Source: Clarkia xantiana subsp. parviflora
Taxonomy: Eukaryota > Streptophyta > Magnoliopsida > Myrtales > Onagraceae
Length of the DNA stretch: 64,000 nt
Reading direction: 5' to 3'
NCBI GenBank assembly: GCA_036873135.1
Contig: JAPTYO010000009.1
Span: 34,798,756-34,862,755 of the forward strand
The notes under the pieces: model-generated
The model's database searches: none
Seen by the model: the letters and a program-made list of their open reading frames with translations, nothing else
What the model was told of the DNA's origin: nothing
Made by a program: the position numbers and the translations under genes
In this document: positions 10,027-21,577 of the stretch, in pieces
Position numbering within the stretch: position 1 is the first letter of the stretch
How the letters are laid out: each line of letters opens with the position of its first letter

Positions 10027-11424
10027 GAAGAAAGGAAAAACAACAATCCATCAGGAAAAAGCATCGATCCTTCGTAGAAAAACAACGGTCCATCATGACA
10101 CCATGTAAATTCATCAAGACCAACCTACCCAAGGGTACGTCCCTAAGTGCATAAAGATCAAATGCCTACTACGGGGGAAAAAGACACATGCATGGACGAT
10201 ACTACTTGACAAAGGATGAAAACCACCTCTAGAAGGGAACAAACACCATCACCCCAACATTGCTTAAGGAAATGAAAGGAAGGAGCTACACCCCCAACAT
10301 AAGAGCATATATCATCTACTCAAGTAAAGAGGGGACCTAGGCATGGTACCAAGGCACCCAAACACCAAACACCTACCAAGTTCCTAAGGGGACAATATCT
10401 ATACAATACTCACCTCAAATTTCCCAAGTTCAACAACAAAGACAGTCTTCTACTTCAAATCAAGAGCAAATAACAAAGCAACTCAAGTATCTATGGCAAG
10501 GCATTAGCTTTTATATATAGAAATCAATGGAGGACAAATATATAAGGGGGCAAAAGGGTAAAATCTGAAAAAACCAAGCTGAAAATCAACCAAACCGAGT
10601 CGACTCACCCGGTCAAAGAGAACCCAACCGGAGAAGAACACCACCCGGAAACCGGAGGTTCGTCGCCCGGCCACCGGAGGCCACCGCCCGTCGCCGCCCG
10701 GAGGTCACAGCCCCGCCCGTCGACCCGACCCAGCTGCAGACCCGCCGCCCGTCGCCCCGACCAGTATCCTCCGCGAAACCCACCCCCGTCCGTCGCCCGT
10801 CGCCGTAAAGCCACCACCCCCTAGTGTCCAACCCACAAATTAAGATGCAAAACACACCCCGAATTAAACCTAGCTAAGCTCCATGTGAAATGTGAATACT
10901 TAATTGGAAGTTTGGGAGGAGAGAGTGAAAATGGAGGAGAAGGTGAAACCTAGGTTGAAGAAGATGAAGATGCTCTTGAAAATGAAGGAGAAAGAAGAGT
11001 GCTTTTGAAAAATGAAGTAAAATATATTCCTTTTAAGGTGTATATTACGGATTTTTTCAAAAACCTCCACCAAAGGAGACACAAACAAAGGGACACAGTC
11101 CGAAGGATAAGTAAAATGAGACTAAGGCTCGTAATTCTTACCCTCATAAGATCACTATTACGTGAACTTGCTTGAATTATATTAGAAGAATTTTTTAGTC
11201 TATATATTATTATCCTTTGAAATAGGGGCATATAAATAGAAACACATCTCGAGCGCTCAATAAAAGACGGGATCACCAAAAACCTTCTCAAAGAAAAGGA
11301 AGGGCAATATCACGACGGATCTTGAGAACTCAACAGAGGTCGGGACCGTCACTAAGGTACGTCACTCTACCCGCTTGGGCGATATTCCGCTAAAAAATAG
11401 AGTCAAGAAAAGGCAAAGCCATTC
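10027..11424. other. Non-coding part of element T upstream of the antisense ORF
   Basis: No convincing gene is seen. 10600-10810 is unusually GC-rich (many CCGCCCGTCGCC-type runs) and gives shadow ORFs. 10910-11030 is a purine-rich stretch on the + strand. A TATA-like box for the - strand lies at 10507-10520. The end of the block leads into the polypurine tract of T. Confidence 0.5.
10507..10520 (-). promoter_or_regulatory. TATA-like box for the antisense ORF of T
   Basis: On the - strand the sequence reads CTATATATAAAAGC, a near-consensus plant TATA box. It lies about 480 bases upstream of the ATG at 10026. It is outside any LTR, so the antisense ORF may have its own promoter. This is inferred from sequence only. 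Confidence 0.4.
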
Positions 11425-11441
11425 CTTGACTCGGGGGCAAA
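11425..11441 (+). promoter_or_regulatory. Polypurine tract of element T
   Basis: CTTGACTCGGGGGCAAA stands directly before the LTR start TGGTGGATACACGCC. The same string, apart from the last base, stands before the LTR in G1 and G2. Confidence 0.75.
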
Positions 11442-11555
11442 TGGTGGATACACGCCCAAGCCTTCACCAATCGGGCCCAAGATCTGGGCCCGAGTGGTAA
11501 AACCCACTCAGGAAGATCCTGGGTGGAAAAACCACCCAGGACCCGAGCAAGGCCT
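11442..11555 (+). repeat. LTR of element T, first part
   Basis: The LTR start is TGGTGGATACACGCCC. It contains short inverted repeats (CCTGGGTGG and CCACCCAGG) and ends at GAGCAAGGCCT, where copia B is inserted. It continues at 27616 after the target duplication. Confidence 0.72.
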
Positions 11556-12151
11556 TGTTATCATATGGTGACGTGGCGCCATAATTGGTAGCCCGTTAAT
11601 ATATGTGGTTACCTAAGACAATTAGGTAAAAGTCACATTTGGGCTAATTGGGCTCGACCCAATTTCCATGTGACATGGGAGGCCCAAAATTGGACCTCCC
11701 ACCCACATGATATTCGGCCGAAACCTTAATAGTAGGGAGGAGAATTTTCTCCTCCTTCCACTATATAAGGAGGTCTTGGGGTCACCCCCAAAACACACAT
11801 TGATCACAATTCTTCTTAAGTTGTGATTTGAGAGAAATCCCTTTCTCTCTAGCTATTTCGGCCGGCCCCTTAAACACCACCATTGGTGTTCCAAATTTCT
11901 TATGAGCAATCAGTCCGAGGTTCTGTCCCCGTTGAAGAATCGATCAGAGGATTTGCTATGGAGCTTATACCGCGTAGGACTTCTTCTCACGAAGAACTTG
12001 TACGGGTTCCGACCGGAGGATCTGAACTCCCTCCACATAGTTCTTGGGCAGGAAAGCTATTGGGGTATGTGTACATTATTCTTCTGCGTAGTTAGATTAC
12101 ATGCATGTACACGTTTAGCATTCCGTAGTATTATGTACCCGTAATCCAACA
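11556..12151 (+). repeat. 5' LTR of copia B
   Basis: It starts TGTTATCATATGG and ends CCGTAATCCAACA. The inverted repeat GGAGGAGAA/TTCTCCTCC lies at 11736-11755 and the TATA box CTATATAAGG at 11761-11770. The 3' LTR at 27051-27615 matches it, with scattered changes and small indels, including a deletion near 27376 that removes TTCCAAATTTCTTATGAGC-type sequence. Confidence 0.93.
11736..11770 (+). promoter_or_regulatory. LTR core promoter of copia B (5')
   Basis: The inverted repeat GGAGGAGAA TT TTCTCCTCC is followed by CTATATAAGG. The arms differ in sequence from those of the A-type LTRs, but the position and the ability to pair are the same. Confidence 0.6.
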
Positions 12152-12152
12152 G

Positions 12153-12165
12153 TGGTATCAGAGCC
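12153..12165 (+). promoter_or_regulatory. Primer-binding site of copia B
   Basis: TGGTATCAGAGCC begins one base after the LTR. It is complementary to the 3' end of plant initiator-Met tRNA, the standard copia primer. Confidence 0.92.
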
Positions 12166-12743
12166 AAGTTTTAGGAGTTCTTAAAATTTTTGATAAACTG
12201 ATGTTCTTGTAATTTTATAAAAACCGAATTTTATACATCATGAACACCGAAATTTTTAAACTTAATTCATGACTTTGATCTTTAAAAACTTAAAATTTTC
12301 GGATTATACATGTTTTGATTGGTGCCTAAATTTTTGGTTTAAATTTAAGTTTGATGTTCATGATCTTCAAGAACACAATGAGTTTTATCATGAACACTTT
12401 TTGGATTCATGATCATAATAGTGTTTGATCTTAAAATTTGACAAATTTTCCAATTAAGGGTGTTTGTGCCGAAAACCCTAGTAAATTATTCTGTAATTTT
12501 TTATTTTGGCCGGCCTAGGTTAGGGCTATAGTTTCCATATTTTAATTTTATTAAAAGGTAACTATATATCTATAAGTTGGAAAATATGGATAGGTTCACA
12601 ATATAATATTGAAACATATATTTAACTATCAATATATAGCTAAAATCTAGGGATTAATATATATTGATAGATTTAATTGCTATAAAAGATTAAAAAAATA
12701 TATTGTCTATATATATTTTAATCCCTAAAGATATATTTTACAA

Positions 12744-12790
<47 letters not shown>

Positions 12791-14180
12791 TTGGCCGAAT
12801 ATATATATTTATATGTGTGCCGAATTTTTATATATATATTAGCAATATTGGAAATTATTTTATATAATTAAGGTTTCTTGGTGGATAAGTTAAGTTTTTA
12901 GTGGACATCAAAACCCTACTTAGCCCAGAAGAAAGCCTTTCGGCCGAACCCTATGGTTTTATGGGCCGGTCCAATTGCTAAACCAGAACGGGTTAAACCA
13001 ATCCGGGTTTTCTTAATCGGGTGGACCTTTTAAGGTCGGGTCAAACCGGAGCAATTAAATAGAACCTAACCAAACCGGTTTTGTATGATGAACCAAACCA
13101 CAATCTTACTTTATTGAACTGTTTCTAACCAAACCGGATTTTTAAATCGGACCGACTCGAACCAGATTTTTAAATTGGACCGAACCAAATTTTAAAATTT
13201 TTCGAAAATTTTAAATTGTTCAATAAAATAGGATGTCGAATTTTAAATCCAAAATGTTTTCGAACTTTAAAATTATCCTAAACAGTGCTCTTAGGGTTTG
13301 TGTTTTATACACGTTTTCGGTTAAAACCCTAATGCCTAGTTACGATTATGGGGATGGATCTCGGATATGCTTGTTTTTTGGGACTGGATTAAATTAGTGG
13401 GCTGAATTGCAATTGTTTACTTTCTGCAAAATATATTAGGAATGTCGTCTTGACTTTGTCAAGCTAGCTGGATAATAAATTACGAGCATTGAGCTGGATA
13501 ATAAATATATGGTTTGCGCAATAGGATAAACATGCTATGTTGAATGAAAGTGCCTAGAATACATGTCTAGAAATTTCGAATGATTGATTGATTGTAAGCA
13601 TGAATTTCAAAACAGCCCCTAATATTTTCAAAACGTTTTCAAAACTGAAAATTCGAGTCGCCAATTATGCATGGTGTGTGCGGAAGTTGCATGTTTTGGC
13701 ACGTATGCTAGAATGTTCAGGAATAAAAGCATGTGATAATTTACTTTACATAGAATTATGTATGCTAGGAGCATTAGACGCATAACGCGTAAGCATGTTG
13801 TTTGGTTTATTCGATGTTTATGGTGTGATATAGTGTTATGCATGCATAAATTATCGGATAATTCTCTTAAATCAAAAGGGCCTTGGGAAAGCCAAGATCG
13901 GGTGTGCTATTTGAAAACTCCCATTCCGGTAATTTGCAACATAATAACCATTTTCAAAAGACTGATCTATTGGATTGAAGACGACAATAGTGTGAACTCT
14001 TTCACAACACCCCCTTCCCTTGGTTTACTGACGGTCGGTTTGGTTTAGTTACTGAAGGATCACTATTCGTCGTATTCCATCTTAATAGATAATCCGATGT
14101 TTGCAATTTTGTCAAAATGTTATTGTATTCCTGATTTGCATAATCATCAATGTGAGAGTTGGCTCAATTAATGAGATTTG
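12166..14180 (+). other. 5' leader of copia B
   Basis: No gene is seen. It is homologous to the leader of A and C. It includes a long (TA)n stretch (12746-12850) and the CCGAACC-type tract (12960-13200), which is more decayed here than in C. The conserved GGGCCTTGGGAAAGCCAAG segment near 13880 is present. Confidence 0.8.
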
Positions 14181-14600
14181 ATATTACTCGCAATCTTGAT
14201 GGTATTAATTATGATGAATAAAATTGGAGTGTGTGTTGAACTCCCCACTACGATTCCGAAAAGTGGAGAGGGCAACTACGGATGAATATAGTAATCTGTA
14301 TGATTTTGACAATGAGAAATGAATGTGATAATTTGTTTCCCCAAGAATTGGAGTAGATTCTTTGACAATCTGAACGCATATATGGCATACATTCGACCTT
14401 GGTAAAAAGGGGTTGATGAAGACTTCAATTGAAACCAGACAATGTTATAGCTTAGTATTCCTTCGCATCCGCCTCGGTGGAAGCAAGGATGCAAACGCTA
14501 GATTGTTTCAGTTAAAGGAGATGGTCTTCTCTCTTTTCATGGATGTTGGCATAAAACCCGCATCAGATCTTCAGGATGAAAGGTCAACATGAAAATGATG
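14181..14600 (+). pseudogene. Unrecognised gag-slot remnant of copia B
   Basis: In the place where A, C and D carry gag, B has a segment shared only with F (62846-63220, reversed). A readable stretch is KTSIETRQCYSLVFLRIRLG followed by GSKDANARLF and MVFSLFMDVGIKPASD. F has KTSIATKQCYSLIFLC and GGSKDAKVRI at the same place. Stops interrupt both sides. I do not recognise a family. It could be a further diverged gag or a captured fragment. Confidence 0.45.
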
Positions 14601-15047
14601 TATATGGTTGTCTGATATTGACAAGACTCAATAACCGTGAGCCTAATAAAATATAGTAACCAAAGCAGTGAAAAGGAAACCTTATCTGCTCACTATAATG
14701 AGTTCGAAAGAAGTGAACTATGATCCGCATAGCAAGAAGAGAACTGGACCGAATAATTCCTATACAATAATCCGATGGGTTAAACCTCGTTGATAAAGTG
14801 CGTCTTAAATACGCCTCGTAGGTCATGTGTATGAAACTGTAAAATGTTTTATACGGAAAAAGATCATTTGAAGTGATTCACTCGTGAATTTACTCAGACG
14901 AGATGTTCAACATGACTCAAAGTTCTTGACTATATGCGCCAGAATCATGGATCAAATATGCAAACTTCATATCAAGAACTATACCATTGTCATTTATCGT
15001 TTATTGTTCGTTTCTAAAATTTTGGTTATTTTGAGATTCGGAGTTAT
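14601..15047 (+). other. Continuation of the B/F-specific segment
   Basis: No open frame is seen. It aligns with F between 62383 and 62845 on the reverse strand (for example AGAACTGGACC and the ACTATACCATTGTCATTTATCG-type sequence near 14980). It ends where the block common to B, C, D and F begins. Confidence 0.5.
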
Positions 15048-15998
15048 TGAATAAAGTAATTGTTGCTCGATTCGAAGCTCAATTTCCTTATCAATTTAAC
15101 GTCTCGGTTGAACGAGAACGCTCCGGAACGAAAATACAAACCTACGGGTCAGGACCAAAATTTCGGCCAGGTAAACTGGACGAATAAAACGAAACGACTC
15201 ACATACTCCGTCATCTCAGTCGGTAAAACTGAACTGAACATACCCATCGATTGCGTAGCTAGATCGAAAGATTTAGTAATTCTTATTTGTTAGTACTCCA
15301 TTTAAAATGATTATTTGCGTAATAATTAAACATGTTCAAAACCGATTAAATTAAATTTGGAAACGAAACGATTTAAACCACGGGATAAAACTGGTTTTAT
15401 GCGCCGTACGCGCGTGTACCTCAAAAGACATAACACATCGTTTTGAAGTACAAATTTAATAATGAAGTGTTTTAATAAATGAATGCTGAATTTTCGTTTA
15501 TAATCCTTTGAAAATAACCCATTGATGACTACTATAGTTAGAAGTATGCTTTAATGCTACGACGATCTAGTAGGACGTCAACTATGGCATTAAAGCGAGA
15601 GCTTAAATGCATAGCCCATGAGGTGGATAAGTTTATGGATGAGTTAACAAACGAAAGGAAGTAGTCATTAAAACGACTCTACCACTATACGCCTTGAACG
15701 AAAAGTTTGGCTAAAGCAATCATATCATTAAATACTTCGAGAAACATAGTCTAAAATTACATTAAATTAGGATCCAGCATTAATTCTTCCTACGAGATGA
15801 AATTAAGTTGAATCATATTAATGTAACACTATGTTCCCATATAATCGGTAGACGTGTTACCATATAAACTAATAATGATTTGGGTTAAACATTATCATTA
15901 AGTAGCATTAATTTGCGAATTAAACAAGCTTTTTAATAAGAGTACGGTCTACTCTTAGAAAGATGCAAGTTTAAAAATTAGCTTGGATTGATGGTAAC
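15048..15998 (+). other. Shared non-coding block replacing protease-integrase (copy B)
   Basis: It has stop codons in all frames and I recognise no protein in it. It starts TTGAATAAAGTA and ends exactly where the integrase tail resumes (GTGGTCGAACATGA). Homologous blocks are 44561-45543 (C), 52632-53372 (D, reversed) and 61420-62382 (F, reversed). In A the same stretch codes for protease and integrase. Confidence 0.7.
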
Positions 15999-16708
15999 GT
16001 GGTCGAACATGACACATTATTGGATTGAGGATGGATTTCCAATGCTTTGCGAAACGAAACGAACTAAAGTACTGATCGGATTGAATGGTCAACGGAGATT
16101 CTCAGATCCCACTTACTTCGAGTGGGAGTATGATATAGCATTAGTGAATGACATAGTAAATGATGATGGAAACATCCTCATAATAAATCCAGTGGGAATG
16201 CTCACTCCCCCTCACATAATCATCACTAAATGTTAATGCGAATAAAGTCGGACCTGATAATCATAATGTTGAGCTAATACAACTGCCAATTGTTCCTAGT
16301 AGGAGGGAAACGACCAACTTGGTTCCAGATCCCAGTGATCAAGGAATAAATCTCTGAGGTAAAATCCTGAGACCAAGAGGTCATTCTAAGAAATTTGTAG
16401 ATCAAAGTTCTAACCATCGCCATTGTTCCCAGTGGGAGTAAAGCTCCGAAAGGAAGCATTATTCCGAGTGGGAGCAACGATCAGACTAAAGTTGGGATTA
16501 TCTAACCTTGACATGGTCAAAGGCTACGAACTTCTTTCAAGAAGTATCCCATCAAGTAAGACATTCCTTCACGAACCAATGATGGTTCGGCAAGCAATTG
16601 AAGGACCTCAAACGAAGGAATGGAGGAAAACAATGGAGGATGAAATTGTCTAAATGAGAAAATATTTGGTTTTTGTCTTCATTTGATCTACCTGCTAACC
16701 GCAGAGCT
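15999..16708 (+). pseudogene. Integrase C-terminal tail and linker (copy B)
   Basis: Decayed coding sequence links integrase to RT. VVEHD at the start equals VVEHES in A, and a DGFPMLCE piece matches EDEFPTLGE in A. Near 16310-16480 follows the linker with repeated VPSG/IPSG-type motifs seen better in C. Near 16600 comes a REAIEGP-like start of RT (RQAIEGPQTKEWRKTMEDEI). Several frames and stops are involved. Confidence 0.65.
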
Positions 16709-18128
16709 ATAAAGTGAAATTTTAGAATTCGCTACTGATGGAAAAGTTGAGTGGTGCAAAACTCGAACGATTGCGAAACGATATACCCAAATTCACGGAG
16801 TGGACTCTGATGAAACATACTCACCAAATGTGCGTTATACCACAGTTAGGGGCATCCTTGCCCTTGTTGCATGTCTCGATCTAGAGCTGCACCAAATGGA
16901 TGTTAAGACCGCATTCCTTCATGGAAACATGGAGGAAGAGATCTATATGGAGCAACCAAATTGTTTTATTACTCCTGGCAAAGAACGTAAAGTTTGCAAA
17001 CTCCAAAGGTCTAATTACGGTCTTAAACAGTCGTCTCGGCAATGGTATCGCAAATTCAACGAGGAAATCGTTGGAAACGGATTTGTGAACCTTCACGAGG
17101 ATCCCTGCGTTTATACCAAGACCTCCGGGTCTAAGTATGTCATCATAACCTTATACGTAGATGACATACTCATTGCTGCGAACGATGTGAGTTTCATGAA
17201 CAAATTAAAGTCCTGGTTAGCATCAACATTTGAGATGAAAGACATGGGAGAGGCCACGTACATCTTAGACATGAAAATTGCCCGAGATCGTGCCGCCTGG
17301 AGGTTGTATCTGTCTCAAGAATCATATATCAACAGACCGTTGAAAAGATTCAGAATGCTCGATACCAATTTCGTGGATACGCCGGTTGTGTTCGGGTGCG
17401 CGCTGTCAAAGCGTGATGGCCCGAAAAACTAACAGGAGCGTGAACAGATGAAGAATGCAGAGTATCTGAGCATGGTAGGAAGTCTAACGTATGCCATGCT
17501 CTGTACTCGGCCGGATATTTGTTACGCTATGGGCCTAGTAGAAAGATTCCAATCAGATCCTAGTGATCAACATCTAAAGGCCGTGACACGAATTATAAGA
17601 TATCTAAAAGGTACTACCGACTATGTTCTGTGCTATGAGGGAAAACAGATAGAATTGACCGGTTATAGTGACACCGACCACGGTGACGATCCGGATGATC
17701 GTAAGTCCACCACAGGAGGGGTTTTCCTCCTTGTCAATGCTGCCATATCATGGGTAAGCAGGAAGCAATCATATGTCGCGCTTTCCATTATGGAATCGGA
17801 ATTTGTTGCCCTCTCCAAAAACGCACAAGAAGCAGTCTTGCTGAAAAGGCTTCTCACTGCATTAATTGGCACTGGCAAGAAGAGTAAACCTGTAAAGGTA
17901 TACTTCGAAAGTCAGGCAGCCATTGCAACAGTTAAGAATCCAAAGTACCATAGTAGGACCAAACATATTGATTTGAAATACAATTATGCGAAATCTGTTC
18001 TGGAAGACAGTATAATCGCTTTAGAATACTTGTCCATAGACAATATGGTCACGGACCCATTGACTAAGCCATTACGTAGAGAGATTTTTGAAAAGAACGA
18101 AAAACTGCTTGGATTACGTAGGCCTTAA
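16709..18128 (+). pseudogene. Copia reverse transcriptase-RNase H (copy B)
   Basis: This is the best preserved RT here. The open frame covers 16713-17432 and 17433-18128, split by a single TAA at 17430-17432. RT: HGVDSDETYSPNVRYTTVRG, VKTAFLHGNMEEEIYMEQP, GLKQSSRQWY and the catalytic YVDDILIAAND, then MKDMGEATYILDMKI. Connection: EYLSMVGSLTYA, CTRPDICYAMG. RNase [35 protein letters not shown] (Glu where the other copies have Asp) and the end KPLRREIFEKN. B lacks the RT frameshifts shared by the other copies. The missing integrase and the TAA make it defective. Confidence 0.93.
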
Positions 18129-18848
18129 TAAGTGGCTTGTATAAGTGATGGAATTTTGAAATTTGAAATAATATTTTGATTGAACAAAAGAATTGAAAAT
18201 TGAGTATATGATCTATCGACGTTATAATGATAAACAACATCGGATTTTACGGTCTATAAATTAAGTCGTAGGAAGAGGTAAAATTCTTCCACCAAAATTA
18301 TGTCGATTGTGAACCATGCCTCGTCACACAGGCACGGTCATCTTGTAGGAGAGGGGGACCTCTACCACAACAAGATTGGCTAATAACCAGGGGGATAAAC
18401 CTGGTTAAACGAAACGATGACTTTGTCACGTTTATAGCACGACTTAATCTTCGTTTCATAAATCGCTCTGTTGGACTTTGTCCATCATTAAAATCACATT
18501 CAGGGCCAGATGAAAAATTATGCGATAGCATGATTGAAATATTCCATCCATGGCTTGTCCAGGTGTGCTATCGACGCATGCTTCATACTGCGCGTGCCAT
18601 GTTCGACCACGGGGTCATGCTCGGTTGTGCTAGCTAGAATCCTTGTGATTCAAAGGGCGCATACTTCTTCACCTTGAGCGTGTGATTGATCCCGGGTGTC
18701 TTATGAAGAGGCACCCAAAGTATCCTCTCGGACTTAGAACTTATACCTAAGGTCTGGCTCAATGTTCGCTTCCCGGCGTACGAGCGTAGTGCCAAAGAAA
18801 ACGGCCAAGTGACCACGTCTTTGGAAACCGGTTGAGTTAGACTAAGGG
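18129..18848 (+). other. 3' region of copia B, left of G1
   Basis: Conserved copia 3' region, interrupted by G1 after GACTAAGGG. It continues at 26649 with TATAAGCGATGGGG. No gene is seen on the + strand. The antisense strand keeps a partly open frame with SYAGKRTLSQTLG-like sequence that recurs in A and F. Confidence 0.85.
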
Positions 18849-19645
18849 TGTTGCGTCCTGGATGAACTGGGTCGTGGGTACGCGTCTGTTCGTATGATTG
18901 AGCGGGTTTTCGGGCTGTAACCCTTCGTCTGAAAGAGGTTTGTGCCACTGACGAGTATTCGGTTGAGTCCCGGAAAAGTCTGTGTCTCAAAGCGCGGTTG
19001 TGTCTCAGGGGGTGTCTGAGTCTCTGAAGGCGGTGGTCTGTGCAAAAGTTCGGGCGTCTGGGCGTCGATTCCTGCACAAAGGACCGGTGCTAGCACGGAG
19101 AGGGGAGTGGTGCTAGCGGAGCCCTCTCCGATGCTTAAGTCACTATAGGGCTAAAAGAGTAATTCTAGAGAGAGAAAATATTTCTAGAGAGAAGTCAGAG
19201 CTCAAAATACCAAAGTTGGGAAAATGAGAGGATGTGTGAAAATGGGTGGCTAAGGCCTCCTATTTATAGGCTTCCTTGGGACCGGACCAGGTTTTTAAAG
19301 CGGTTTGATGACGGTTCACAAACAAGCGGTAACCGTCATCCATATTGGCAATGCGCGAACTTGACTTCTCTACACGTAACGGTAATCGCGGAAACGGTAA
19401 TCGCACGATACCCGCAATGCAATCCGGACCTCGTCGAATTTGGGCAATTCGGCGAGGTCCGGATTGCAAGCAACCCGGATCTCCGGATTGCTTTATGCAA
19501 TCCGGAGGTCCGGTCCGGACGCGCGTAACGCACTTCCGGACCGTTTTGACCCTTTGGGAGACGTTTTCCGAGCCGAGATGTAATTTTGACGTGTTTACGA
19601 GGCCCGAAATATAAATACGAACACGAATTGGGCACATATCCATCA
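18849..19645 (-). repeat. 3' LTR of G1
   Basis: It pairs with 25842-26643. The two LTRs are close to identical over long stretches but differ at scattered bases and around 19465-19500, so insertion is fairly recent but not brand new. A long inverted-repeat-rich stretch with CCGGACCTCG, AATCCGGAGGTCCGG-like motifs lies near 19420-19520. Confidence 0.93.
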
Positions 19646-19662
19646 CTTGCCCCCGAGTCAAG
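19646..19662 (-). promoter_or_regulatory. Polypurine tract of G1
   Basis: In element sense, CTTGACTCGGGGGCAAG abuts the 3' LTR start TGATGG. The same sequence precedes the LTRs of G2 and, nearly, of T. Confidence 0.85.
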
Positions 19663-20294
19663 TAACGGTTAAAAACCTTTCTTGACTCTATTTTAAGTTA
19701 GGATACGTGTCCAATTTGAGCTTGACGCTAACCTCCGGTTTTGATTATTGGTTGGACATTGTAGACTTGATTTCGTCCGTCCTTTGATTTTCCGACCGAG
19801 TGACTTTGTTTCCTATCATCACGGTTAGTGCAATAGGGAATGCGCATACGTAGCGTGCAAGTACGGTTATCGTTAGGGATATAAGCGATTAGTAATACAT
19901 CATGCGAACATGCTTTTATTATCATGCATGCACAAGTAACGGTCATGGCAAGATCGTAATTACGCAATGCAAGAAATATAAACCGTACGTTTCTAAAACG
20001 ACTTAGCGATTATCAAATTATGAATCAAGCGATATGGAATCATACGCGTATGATGACGGGTTTGATACGTGCAATGTCAAAATAATCATGTATGTAGAGA
20101 TAAATACTTAGAAGAGGGCGGAGTATACCGTAAGTACTTGTAGGTGCATTACTCCTTTGATCCTTATCATTAAGGAGTCTCTTGGAAGTAGTCGTTTGTT
20201 GCTTAGAGAAATATTTGCTCTTCGCGGTGCGCCATATTAGTCGCATCGCTTGCATGATAGCTTCTTGAGATGTATGTCCGTTTTACTGCACGTA
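19663..20294 (-). other. Non-coding interior of G1 next to the 3' LTR
   Basis: No gene is seen. It is collinear with 34257-34770 of G2. G2 has an extra segment of about 0.7 kb (34770-35490) that G1 lacks at about 20175. Confidence 0.6.
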
Positions 20295-20512
20295 CTAACT
20301 TTGATATGCGCATTGACTTTGGCTATGTGCGTTGGCTTTGGCTATGTGCGTCGACTTTTGCTATGCGTGTTGACTTTTGCTATGCGCGTTGACTTTTGCT
20401 ATGCGCGTTGACTTTTGCTATGCGCGTTGACTTTTGCTATGCGCGTTGACTTCTGCTATGCGCGTTGACTTTTGCTATGCGCATTGACTTTGCTATGCGC
20501 GTTGGCGCTAAT
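20295..20512. repeat. Short tandem repeat (about 20 bp) in G1
   Basis: Roughly ten copies of the unit GCTATGCGCGTTGACTTTT, with small length and base changes. The same repeat, with fewer copies, lies at 35648-35800 in G2. Confidence 0.9.
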
Positions 20513-20682
20513 GGTTGAGCGTCAGGTATAGGCTGTTGGGCATTGCCTGCAAGTATGCTAAAACACTTAGGAAATATTTAAACGATATCTAATACTTGTT
20601 ACCATAGATGTCGTCGTATGAGCTTTGTCGATGAGCGTCGTAGGTGTGATTAGGAGGCATAGCTACTCGCAGTATGCAATCC

Positions 20683-20945
20683 ATCTTTGTCGACATGTAT
20701 GTACGTACATGGAATCACTTAGAAAATATTTTCTCTTTGTCGATATGCATCCTTGTCGACATGTATGTATGTACATGGAAACACTTAGAAAATATTTTCT
20801 CTTTGTCGACATGTATGTACGTACATGGAAATACTTAGAAAATATTTTTCTCCTTGTCGACATGTATGTACGTACATGGAAATACTTAGAAAATATTTTC
20901 TCCTTGTCGACATGCATCCTTGTCGACATGTATGTACGTACATTG
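20683..20945. repeat. 66-bp-type minisatellite in G1 (few copies)
   Basis: About four partial copies of the unit that is expanded in G2 (36012-36822). It is built from TGTCGACATG-type palindromes, GTATGTACGTACATGGAA and CACTTAGAAAATATTTTCT. ORFs on both strands across it are products of the repeat. Confidence 0.88.
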
Positions 20946-21223
20946 TGTGTGCGTAATTGCCCCCGCATTTAGAATCTTTTCACCATCTCTGGCTATGTAT
21001 GTTGTATCCGTATGCTTGATGCGAACACATGTTATATGCCAACTCCTGATAATATGCTGACACGTGGTTGTATGCCGACAGCTTGCAATATGCTGACTGT
21101 CATCCTGAGCCAAGTACTTAGAAAATATTCCACTATTGTAATCTTATATGCTGCGAGTATGAGCTCGGTGTTGTCATGCAAGGTTAATGTGTTGAAGAGG
21201 TTGCCCTCCTTGCGTGATGCTTG

Positions 21224-21577
21224 TTACTTGTTGCACGAAGACAAATGAGTCTTGTACGTACATGGTTGTCTCACATGGAGCGTCTGTTGCATAAATGCTT
21301 GCATAAGTGTTGGTGCGTGTTTACGCACTGACCAGATTGTTGGTATCATTTTCCAGGATATCAGATCTTGCTGTCCTCTTGTCAGAATTAGTCTTCCCAC
21401 GGCTGTTACCATGAGTAAGTCCACTATCTCCATCTTGATGGGAAAAATCTTGTCTTTGCAGATAGCTGATGTGTACAGAAATCCATTTGTTGGGAGGAAT
21501 GTCCATACAAGTGCCCCCACTACACTGAAGTCTTCGGACATGGTCGCGGTAAAAGGCTTGTGAGTAAGACGTCTCAT
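21224..21577 (-). CDS. Conserved ORF of unknown function in G1 (possibly not a gene)
   Basis: An open frame of 117 codons in element sense, with the matching frame in G2 (37114-37521) about four fifths identical by eye. It includes HKPFTATMSEDFSVVGALV and FPIKMEIVDLLMVTAVGRLI. No family is recognised. The opposite strand is also open over 103 codons in both elements (21252-21563 and 37124-37435), so one strand's frame may only shadow the other, or both may reflect a conserved RNA or DNA element. There is no known start context or domain. Confidence 0.35.
   Translation of the reverse strand: MRRLTHKPFTATMSEDFSVVGALVWTFLPTNGFLYTSAICKDKIFPIKMEIVDLLMVTAVGRLILTRGQQDLISWKMIPTIWSVRKHAPTLMQAFMQQTLHVRQPCTYKTHLSSCNK

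Larger units (their letters stand above)
8723..11555 (+). mobile_element. 3' part of a Tat-type gypsy element (T), 5' truncated
   Basis: After the copia integrase tail the sequence changes to an unrelated block. Its right end has a polypurine tract and the start of an LTR (11442), which continues after copia B at 27616-28114. The tract and the bases before it resemble the matching end of G1: both have AAATAGAGTCAAGAAA, then CTTGACTCGGGGGCAA and an LTR start of the TGRTGGATA type. That places T in the same gypsy lineage on the + strand. No gag, RT or integrase of T is present, so its 5' side is missing. It carries one antisense ORF. The left boundary (about 8723) is approximate. Confidence 0.7.

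Noticed and set aside
10605..10855. Gly/Arg-rich ORFs in the GC-rich part of T
   Set aside because: Overlapping frames caused by high GC content. No start context, no domain and no second copy to test conservation.
19232..19661. ORFs of about 100 codons in the G1 LTRs (also 26333-26644 and 33933-34229)
   Set aside because: They recur in all four gypsy LTRs but overlap on both strands across an inverted-repeat-rich segment (CCGGAGGTCCGG-type). Shadow frames of LTR structure are the simpler reading.
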